A stretch of 64,000 bases of DNA from Evernia prunastri (lineage: Eukaryota > Ascomycota > Lecanoromycetes > Lecanorales > Parmeliaceae). The DNA is taken from positions 248,001 through 312,000 of the forward strand of contig NKYR01000007.1 in assembly GCA_003184365.1 (NCBI GenBank). The letters are read 5' to 3'. The translations under genes were made by a program, and so were the position numbers. Below the pieces are notes generated by a model that saw only the letters and a list, made by a program, of their open reading frames with translations, was not told the DNA's origin and made no database searches. Numbering within the stretch: position 1 is the first letter of the stretch; each line of letters opens with the position of its first letter. Of this stretch, positions 56,231-64,000 are shown piece by piece.

Positions 56231-57615
56231 ATATCACATAGTTTACAGCCATGAATACTTCTAGGGGCTCGCTGTCGCCGTTTCCTTTTGTCCAAATCCC
56301 GTGGTCTGACTGAATTATTTGATAATTCCAATAATGGCTTCCTAATTTTGGCTGGATTTGGTACTTTTCTCCCCACATATGAGCATGGTACGCAGTATTT
56401 AGGCTTGTCCCCCATACGTTCTAGCCTACCATGGTCACGAGCGGGTGCCGGATGTACTCGTGTTGACAGAGACTCTTTGACTGAGCTGAAAAGACCTGTT
56501 AATCGCTCAGAATTTTCGAATAATTGATTGGAAAGTTTGACACGGAACTCCCTGTGACTCCGGTGCTCCCAGGACTCAGCACGNCTGTTTGCCTTGGAAC
56601 GAGTTGTCATGGACGCGGAAGCCATTTGGGCAGTGGGGTGTGGCTGTGAGTGGAATGATAGAGGAATGTGCTAATGGGAGTAGAAACTGGATATCAGGTG
56701 ACACCGTGTTACTTGCGTGGCTACGGAAGAGGAACGAAAGAATGCTATGACTCTGAAAGAGATCAATTCGAATGAAGAGTCAAATGCAGATAGAAGCCAG
56801 CTACTTATGCTGCTTCCTAATGAGCTACCTCCCCTGTAGAGGACACGTATTCCAACATTCCAACCAAGGCCTGAAACGATATAAGCGATATTAAGGCCTA
56901 CTAACCCCCTGTCATGCAGGCGTGACTTTTGAGACTAATATGCTTCAAAATCTGCTCATGAACGGCTCCCTTAAGAGGATCCGTATTCCAGAATTCTTTG
57001 ATACCAGACTCCAAATGTAGACCCATCCAAATGGACACCCCTAAGTAGGCTCGAAATTCTTTGACTGTAGTGGGAAACCAAGTACGTGTCTCAGGCTTTT
57101 CAGGCCCTGGATACAAGAAAGCATACTCATTTGTATGCTGCACGAGTACTTTTAGAGTCTCTTCGCTAAAAAACAAGCTGAAAATAGCATAGGGATTATT
57201 GGGAGCAACGGTAGCTGGCAATTGACCCTGGCCATCAGAATATGGCTTGGTGATTTTCGTAGGGATGAACTTAGGCAATGGCCATGGCTTTGGGGGAGGT
57301 TCTTTTGGGACCTTTGTGGGCTTTGGATCCTGTCTCACATGGTCTAAATCATTTGACACCTTATTGCGAGGCATGGTATTGTTATTAAATAGTGTTATTT
57401 GGCTATTTGGAAGACGCGTTGTTTTGATGGTTTTTGGTAGTGGGGCTGTAAGGCTGAACCCCTGAATTTTGTGCCCTGCCAATCCGTGGGTCTTGTATTC
57501 TCCAATGGACAAGTTGATTAATCTCTTCGGTATCCGATGGCTTGACTCCTTTGGACAGCAAGTCCTCTAGCTGACGCTCAGTCATGGTGTCTGTAGAAGA
57601 CTGTCCGGGGGCCAT
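56172..57615 (-). pseudogene. piggyBac-type transposase, core deleted
   Basis: The N-terminal part (57615 to 56920, with a frame change near 57450) reads TERQLEDLLSKGVKPSDTEE, then AIFSLFFSEETLKVLVQHTN, TTVKEFRAYLGVSIWMGLHL and FWNTDPLKGAVHEQILKHIS, a strong match to piggyBac/DDE_Tnp_1_7 proteins. The C-terminal part (about 56480 to 56172) holds the Cys-rich zinc-finger end: KYCVPCSYVGRK, IHGCKLCD, ICNHIACWKEHLEAI. A frame change splits CDIH from ICNH. The several hundred residues between the two parts, including the catalytic aspartates, are absent, and an N base lies at 56584. Clear TTAA-flanked terminal repeats were not found. Cannot encode active transposase. Confidence 0.8.
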
Positions 57616-57868
57616 TTTGGTATGTGTTGAGACGGTGGGACTTAGTAGTGTTAAGTCGCCTTTCGAGGTGTTTTCTGGTCGTCACTCTGGTCTGAAAGAA
57701 TGTGTTTTGGAGTAGAAATTGTAGTTCTATTCAATCGAATCATCAAATGTGAGCGGAATCGACTGTGTAACCATAGAACCGTGTGAAGCTATCGCGGCGA
57801 CGTCGTGGCGGACTTCCTTCAAGAGTATTGCCTAGCTAATCTGTGTACTGATTTAGTACACTGATCAG

Positions 57869-58038
57869 TGTTGGTAAGTACTTGGTACTGCAGTTACTGC
57901 TGTGAGACTGAATCACTAGATTTGGTATTCCTAATGATGTCTAAGGAAGAAGGATTCTATGTACAGGAAAGGCCTTCATATATCAATGTACTAGGCCGAA
58001 AGAGTGTTAGTGGAAGCGAGTGTTGAGTCGTTCCAACA
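57869..58038. mobile_element. Second solo LTR (170 bp), no target duplication
   Basis: Near-identical to 39141-39310 (at least one A/G difference) and the same length. The flanks ATCAG and CAACC do not match, unlike the first copy. It sits between the piggyBac remnant and a broken MFS gene. Confidence 0.88.
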
Positions 58039-58128
58039 CAACCAATGAGTGATTGATAGTCGTCTGCGGGATGTCCCATTGACTGTGCGGCCTGTGCATG
58101 CTTTAGACTTCAACAATCGCATTCATGC

Positions 58129-58437
58129 TCAGAAAAGGATACTCGCACCAAAATTCGACTGCACAACCGAAGTTACCGCGCCCATGGAGCTTCCAAAGTC
58201 TGGCAAAAACGCTGTCGCCGATACTACTAAGAGGATGATCATCTTCTTTGACTGACTCCAATTTAAAAGATCATTGACATCGCTGCTAGGCTGAGGGCTG
58301 AGTACGATTTGTCCATCTTGGGTCATCTTCAGCGCCACGGGGTAATGTGTATCGAACTCGATGCGTTCATTGTCGTTAGGAAATGGCCCACTATCATTGT
58401 TCTGAGGACCATTTTGATGCTCTATATTTGTATCCAT
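58129..58437 (-). pseudogene. MFS transporter N-terminal fragment
   Basis: From ATG at 58437: MDTNIEHQNGPQNND..., then IVLSPQPSSDVNDLLNWSQS, then the first membrane segment MIILLVVSATAFLPDFGSSM. This is the typical N-terminus of DHA1-type (Hol1/Tpo-like) transporters. Homology is lost near 58140, 100 bp from the end of the second solo LTR, and nothing of the remaining transporter follows. It could be the missing start of the antiporter remnant at 53990-54780 after an inversion, or a separate gene. Confidence 0.65.
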
Positions 58438-58842
58438 TATTATGAGGAAATAACGTGAAGTAGTAGGGGTGACGCGAATACTCATACAAGGAGACCTCTG
58501 TATTATACCTTCCAGGCTCGCTAAAGAGGGTACCACGCCATGAACGCCGTCCACACCCTAGTGAGATAGTTACTGGTAACCCATGAATTATCATTGGCAA
58601 ATACAAACAGTCTACTTTACCGCGGGCTGCGAGATAAGACCTTCCGGAAGGAATATGGAGCATCTCATGTTTTAGGTGCCAAGTCTTTATTATGCGGGCC
58701 ACCCGCAGTGAAAACCCGCGCGTTTCTTGACTGTGATGGAGGGTGGAAGGCCGGAGCTACTTGATACCCAGAATCGATAATATTACGATAAGTACTAGCT
58801 TATTTATTCACCCACACTTCACTATGACTACTCTCCCCAGGT
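58438..58842. other. Short gene-free stretch
   Basis: Lies between the MFS fragment start and the 3' end of the O-methyltransferase gene; nothing recognised. Confidence 0.4.
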
Positions 58843-60228
58843 CTATTTTAGCTTCGCCTCTATCACCGACTCAGACTTCGTTGCCGAGTACCACACCTGC
58901 ACCAGTTCTAGTCCACTCGCGTCGAGAATGACTTGCCATTGACCCTGCGTTCTTTCCATCCCAGCAAATAAACTCATCATCTGTACGTCCATCGCAGCCG
59001 CGCGAATCGGTGCTCCTGTCTCTGGCATTACGTAATCGTAAATCAGAAGAGTTGAATACTCCTTTTCCATCGCTTTGGCAGTGTTGGAGAGTAAATCGAT
59101 ACAATAGTCGTCCGCCCAGTCATGGCATACAGTTCCAAAATAGTAGATACGAGAATCTAGAAGATACTATCAAATTTTGCCTGTCGCTGCAGCTCTCGAA
59201 TATTGCGGACATACTGATGACAGGTTGAGGCGTGAAGAAATCGTAGATCATGGGTTCAATACCAGGAAGAGGATTGTGAATGGACTCAATAGTTTCTGGA
59301 AGATCTTGCAATATAAAACGGCCAGGGAGGTCACTATACCGCTCTTTAAATCGAACCAGATCATGGCCATGACTCGCTCCAATATCCACAATTAGAATAT
59401 CTTTCGAACCAGTACGCAGCTCAGTTGTAAGCTTTTTTGTAATTGGAAAGATCTCGAACCACCTGAGCACTTCTCTGCGGCGTCCTGCCATATAGTTATC
59501 AAAGAACTTCCGCTGCTCGGGATGTTGCTTCATCCACTCAAACAAGGTTGCATTTTTGGCAAGAGTGAAGGCAGTCTCCTGTGGGGTTCGGGGGACGCGA
59601 GGCCCAGTACTTTTGAGACATTCGACCGTAGTGGCGGCCGCTGGCATGACAGTATCGTAGCTAAACTCACACCGTCAGCGATCTTGATTCAGAACCTTGT
59701 GCTAGGTATTACGAACATGCATTTGACGCCGTCGCCAAACCCTCCCGATATGAATTCATTGGTGACATTGTTGGGTGAATATACAGAGGGACCAGACTCG
59801 TCACAGATACCCACGGCCGTAAGAATACGCATGATACGAACTGCATACTATTAGCAGAAGTTCCTCTTCTCCTTCGAGGTGGCGTCAAACTACCAAGAAG
59901 GAGCTCGTCGACGTATTTGGATTCGGCCATCTCTCGAGCGGTGATTGAACCACCGTTCTTAGCACTCACGGCTTCGAATAATCCCAACTCGACGGCTATG
60001 CGTATGGCAATGTTGATAGGTGGCTGTGAGTGTCAACAAGGTCAGACCATCGTGGAGGCCGCTCACTTGGTACAGAAGTCTTTTGGCTGTTTCCGAAGGC
60101 GTCTCAGCTGCCAGCAGCAATTTCTGGATGCTTTGTAGAAGGGTTGCATGAGCCTTAGGGTCACAACCTTCCGCATCAGCCTGTGCAGCAGCGACAACGT
60201 CGTCGATAGTACTGTTGATAGTAGACAT
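58843..60228 (-). CDS. O-methyltransferase (SAM-dependent, secondary-metabolism type)
   Basis: Exons 60228-60067, 60023-59894, 59840-59717, 59660-59215 and 59156-58843; introns 43, 53, 56 and 58 nt. All phases close, giving 391 aa. Helical dimerisation part (INIAIRIAVELGLFEAV, REMAESKYVDELLLVRIMRI, LTAVGIC), then the linker IYDTVMPAAATTVECLKSTG. The SAM-binding motif is ILIVDIGASHGHDL; next come RFILQDLPETI and the catalytic-type His in VCHDWADD, then LLIYDYVMPETG, with a C-terminal SGLELVQVWYSATKSESVIE. This is the plant-like OMT family used in fungal polyketide and phenolic pathways; the substrate cannot be told. The donor of intron 3 (GTTCGT) is weak but gives the only phase that joins VKC to IYDTVMP. 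Start MSTINST chosen as the last upstream Met before the domain. Intact. Confidence 0.87.
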
Positions 60229-60847
60229 TTGGAGTACGATGTGAATCTCCCGACCATAGGTCAGAGGGTAGTACCGGGTCATCAAAGATTTATTTTTTAC
60301 CTGTTATCTATTAGCGCTCACGGACTTAATGTACACAAGGGGAATGTGGGGGAGTGTTCCGAACGACCAAAATCAACTTCGCTTAGCGACGAACTCAAAA
60401 AGTCAACGTGGGAATACATACCTTGCTAGTTGTATGCAAGCCACATGCACCTGCAAAGTGCTTGCAACCATGTTGATCAACGCTCGAGATCCCTGGCACT
60501 TATTTCTACCCAGGCTAGCACGGTGGAAATAGACGGTTACATTTGACGGAAAGCGCCAAAGGTGAAAAGGATCTGGTACCTACCTAACCTATCCCAATTG
60601 CGTCCTACCACTAAATTGAGCTCTCGAATTACCGACCACTGAATTGAGCTCTCGAAGTACCGATGTCGACCTCATGGAAGCCCACAGACCTGACCCGCCA
60701 ATTGGAGTCTGGCTTCTTCCCCCTTCCTGAAATCTTTTGAATGTGTCCCTGACTCAAGTGCCTCTTGTATAAAGTGAAGCCACGCTGTTCTTTGCTATAC
60801 TGCTGTACTTCATACGAAAAGCGCACTCAACGTACATTGCGGCTACC
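60229..60847. other. Divergent promoter region
   Basis: Shared upstream region of the O-methyltransferase (minus) and rhodopsin-like (plus) genes. Contains a short direct repeat of ATTGAGCTCTCGAA.TACCGA near 60615-60662. No gene. Confidence 0.5.
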
Positions 60848-62110
60848 ATGACTTCCACCTCAAATCAAGGTATCACATTAGACATAGTGTCATGGATTTT
60901 CTTTCTCATCGCCCTCATCGTTTGCTGCATGCGTTTTTACGCCGACTTCTCGATCCTCCACAAACCAAGACTTGATACCTACATCTCCTTCGTTAACTTA
61001 GTGAGTGCCTCTGGCTTCCCTCCCTCCACCTCAGGGCGCTCTGACTTTTAGTCTCAGCTCGTAGCCACCGCCAGTCAAGCTTTTACGACGTTGTCTGTGT
61101 ACCATGGTATGGGCCAACATCTCAGCTCATTAGACCCTGTACAAATCATGTACAGTCTCGAGTGGGGTTGGATGGCACAAATGCTCCAACTGTTGGCCAA
61201 CACGACCGGAAAGCTCGCTATCATAACATACCTTCGTCGAATCCTTGGACGAGCTTATACAAAACCCCATCGTATTTTCTTATGGATCCTCGGCTTACTT
61301 CAAATCACGTCAATATCTGTCTTATAGATTTTGATCTTAACTCAATGCTCACCCGTCCAAAAGCTATGGAACGAAGCGCTCCCGGGCTCTTGCAATGGCC
61401 GAGTGATAAATCAATACTTCGCTTTCTTTCACGGTGGTGAGTGATAGACTGATAACGTTCCGCGAAGAATGGCTTATGCTTTTGCGATTCAGGTCTTTCT
61501 GCGTCCACTGATATAAGCCTCGCGGTATACCCAATGGGAATTCTCATGAGTCTGAATACGAATCGCAAAAAGAAAGTCCTACTGTGTGGTCTTTTTGGAT
61601 TCGGTCTCCTGTAAGTGAGCTTCAACCCGGTTGATGTCCCAGTAAAGCGCTCTAATACAGCACTTAGAGCCGCTGTGTGTTCAATCGTGAAAACGACCAA
61701 CCTCCACCGCGTTGCGAACACTGAGGATATCACATGTAAGCATGATCCAATTCTCTACCTAGGGCCCAATAGCTTACCGCTTTCCTTAAGATGAATTGGT
61801 CTACCTGATCATCTGGAATGCGTAGGTCTCCGACCCACTGCCTCCTTTTCTCTACCGCTAATTACTCAACAGAGTGGAAATGTATACCGTCATCATTGCC
61901 GGCTCGATCCCCCCTCTCTACCCTTTCTTCAAAAAGCATCGCAATAAGGCCCCTAACGCCGCTGACAACACAAACTTGACATCTGCATCTATGCCTCCCG
62001 GCCGCGCAAAGAGGTACCCAGGCGGGACAGCAAGGAACACTGCAATACAGATAAACGATGATGATAGTGTGGAAGAGTCCGGGGCAGAGAATAGGCCAGG
62101 TTTTTTTTGA
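60848..62110 (+). pseudogene. Fungal rhodopsin-like seven-span membrane protein with one in-frame stop
   Basis: Exons 60848-61000, 61052-61436, 61493-61610, 61668-61735, 61791-61821 and 61873-62110; introns 51-57 nt. All phases close for 330 aa. It has several hydrophobic spans (IVSWIFFLIALIVCCMRFYA, IFLWILGLLQIT, ISLAVYPMGILMSL, VYLIIWNAVEMYTVIIAG) and the family's YGMGxH-like YHGMGQHLSS, TYLRRILGR, QCSPVQKLW...PGSC and IVKTTNL segments. This matches the fungal rhodopsin-domain family of integral membrane proteins; function unknown. TAG at 61325-61327 (codon 143, between ITSISVL and ILILTQC) breaks an otherwise intact gene. No short intron removes it. Shares a divergent upstream region with the O-methyltransferase gene. 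Confidence 0.82.
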
Positions 62111-62630
62111 ATGCTGGGCAAATGTGCGCCGTATGAGGAGTTTCAGAATGGTTGCGGTATATGGTGACTTCAGAGGCTGGCTGGAGGTGCACGTGAAGCG
62201 ACTTGTGGGCAGAGGCATCGCACTATGACTTCTTCCTCATAGAAATTCCTACCTTCTCTAGCGGAGTATCTGCACAGCGAGGGGCGGTAAAGGCGGAACT
62301 GTCCCCCATCCATGTACTTAAGATTGAGCAGTATTTCTATTCAAATGCTCTGTATTAGGTGTGGAAGAAAAGCTCGATTACTTCTCAGCTCGATGCCGAT
62401 GGACTTGAAATGATGGCAAAGTGAGAAGGATTTATGATTAGTAGCTTGGCACTATATATGCACGTGATCGCATGCGGGGCGTCGCAAGGTACTTGACGGC
62501 AACAGTAAGTATAGAGGGTTCCTTTACCGGTGAATCAGAGCTTATTTTTGTGAATTTGTTCATGGTCAGTGATTATCTCCTGGACGAAGGATGCTGAATT
62601 TAAGATACAGATTGCGAAACTCTAGCAAAA
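62111..62630. other. Short gene-free stretch
   Basis: Nothing recognised between the rhodopsin-like gene and the next frame. Confidence 0.4.
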
Positions 62631-63190
62631 ATGACGTCATCGGAAACTACATCTTTTGAGAGCCTTCTAGACAAGACACGTAGAGAATTAATGACTCAGG
62701 TTGAAGTGGAACAGCCTAATCTTCTAAAAGAAAACTTTGTCCAATCAATCAAGTTCCTTCGATCCTCCGCTACCTGTCACAAGCTCGTCGCGTACTGGTT
62801 ACAGGTACATTTTTTTCAAATAAACAGTATTCGTACGTTGCTTATACACGATAGAAACCCGAGAATAGAAAATGTGTTGCAGATACGTGTGGTAAAGAGG
62901 TCAAGAATATCGATCTAAGCTGTGTCGAAGCCTTTGCGCCCTTCATATGTCTGAAGGTGGAAAGACCTAGTCAGATCACACAGCCTGTTCCAAATACGAC
63001 ACTTGCATTCATAGCCCTGACACTCTTAAGTCCGGATACCGGGATATTCAAAGGGTTGAACCTGCAACCAGGGAGATCTTCTGTCATGTCTGGGGATCGA
63101 GCACAAGTTTTTGAAGATGGTAGTAGAGGCGGAGGATTAGGCATCATAGTCCGCATAAAACACAAGAGTATATGTTGTATAGAAGGGTGA
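62631..63190 (+). other. Possible two-exon gene, unrecognised
   Basis: ATG at 62631 opens MTSSETTSFESLLDKTRREL ... ATCHKLVAYWLQ. A second segment after an AG at 62881 reads DTCGKEVKNIDLSCVEAFAP, FICLKVERPSQITQPVPN and onward to a stop at 63190. Both halves have protein-like composition and cysteines, but I could not find a strong donor whose phase joins them, so the model is uncertain. Family not recognised. Confidence 0.3.
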
Positions 63191-63284
63191 TCGGGTCCTG
63201 AGATTCGGAAAGCTACTGATGGTAAAGCGGCTGGATGAATGGCACACGTTCCGATTCGTGCTCGTTCTGTACAGGGTCTGCTGT

Positions 63285-64000
63285 CTATAAGCATGAGTTA
63301 TCAAGTATGAATGCACCGGGTTTACCATTGATATCGTGTCTAGCGAATCGTACATTCGATATCATATCCATACTATGATGGGGAACGTCGAGATACAGAC
63401 TCGGGTCAATGGTCTCCCAGTAATAAGGCATATAAGACAGCTGGATGAATGGCGTACTCTGCGACCAATTCTCATGATGAACAACTTGCCCGGCAGACTG
63501 TAGGTTCGGTATCATATCTGTGGTGTTAGGATCCGCCTGTGCCACAGAAGTAGTCTTGTTGTAAGACAGCTGGTTATACTCCAAATCTGTATCTGCATCA
63601 GCTTCGTACATTTCTCAACTCCATGATGACAAACTTGGAACACCGTGACTATCATGTCCAACAACCACATCTTGGCCGTGATAGAGGGTACCAGTATCTT
63701 TCTCAGCCGAGTCAGAGGCATTGGAGTAAACTTCATCACCTTCCACCTCTTGTGGTTCTTTTTGTGGTTCGAAGCTATTTCCCAAGGGCTCAGAAAGTGC
63801 ATCCGGGGAGCTGCTCGGAGTGCCTCGTAGCACAAGCTGTGGTGAGAATCCATACCAAGCTGTTGAAGAGTCAGCGAAAACACCAGCATGTTTAAGATTT
63901 ACTGGCATTTACCGTCGTACCGTGCCTGACAGCTTGTCAGCCAGTTTGGTCGATGCTCCACGAATTCCTTCATGAATGCCATAATCCATATCGAGCCCAT
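63285..64000 (-). other. Unrecognised gene at the right edge, frame interrupted by TGA
   Basis: Reading leftward from the window end: MGSIWIMAFMKEFVEHRPNW then LTSCQARYDG (64000-63913), a 53-nt intron (63912-63860), then a second exon WYGFSPQLVLRGTPSSSP ... SHGVPSLSSWS to TGA at 63617-63615. The phase closes across the intron. The same frame stays open past the TGA for 109 codons (MYEADADTDLEYNQLSYNKT ...) to a stop at 63285. The gene may begin upstream of the window. No domain recognised; Ser/Pro/Asp-rich composition resembles the disordered part of a regulator. Confidence 0.4.

Noticed and set aside
1..64000. Stop codon reassignment or programmed readthrough as a general explanation of the in-frame stops
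   Set aside because: TAA, TAG and TGA all interrupt genes, yet all three also end intact genes, and one-base frameshifts occur as well; mutation or sequence error is simpler.

Overview
The window is nuclear DNA of a filamentous ascomycete (Pezizomycotina). The genes have many short introns (about 43-110 nt) with GTAAGT-type donors. They include a cell-wall alpha-1,3-glucan synthase, coronin, a fungal rhodopsin-like membrane protein, STAND/NLR-type receptor modules and a repeat-rich GPI-type wall protein. No species can be named from the sequence alone.

Layout. 1-8.1 kb, all minus strand: the 5' part of a conserved ascomycete gene running off the left edge, a large GPI-type wall-protein gene with two lesions, and an MFS anion/allantoate-type permease with one frameshift. 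9.0-11.1 kb: a terminal-inverted-repeat (TIR) DNA transposon whose assembly is visibly faulty (isolated Ns around duplicated blocks), then a 267-bp MITE with telomere-like TIRs. 11.2-14.1 kb: dihydroxy-acid dehydratase (branched-chain amino acid synthesis) and a small secreted protein. 14.1-20.3 kb: simple repeats and no recognisable gene. 20.3-28.1 kb: a complete seven-exon alpha-1,3-glucan synthase. 31.6-41.2 kb: an F-box/Cys-rich protein, a cytochrome P450 pseudogene, and an ankyrin protein with a STAND-type N-terminus carrying a solo LTR inside an intron. 43-50.7 kb: a SRPBCC-fold protein, an eight-exon coronin, a coiled-coil protein, tRNA-Val(CAC) and a small tail-anchored-like protein. 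52.2-64 kb: a SnoaL-like gene with one stop, a MITE, wreckage of MFS drug transporters, a NACHT_N fragment cut off next to a deleted piggyBac transposase, a second solo LTR, an intact O-methyltransferase, a rhodopsin-like gene with one stop, and unrecognised reading frames at the right edge.

Main pattern. The housekeeping genes (dehydratase, glucan synthase, coronin) and a few others (SRPBCC, O-methyltransferase) are intact, and every splice phase closes. The accessory genes (wall protein, permease, P450, ankyrin receptor, SnoaL, rhodopsin-like, two MFS, NACHT_N) each carry one or a few stops, frameshifts or truncations in otherwise clear coding sequence. This suggests recent decay of an accessory, mobile-element-rich compartment, with assembly error as the competing explanation. 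Exon models were built by hand from splice consensus and phase; family names come from recalled family patterns, with no search run.
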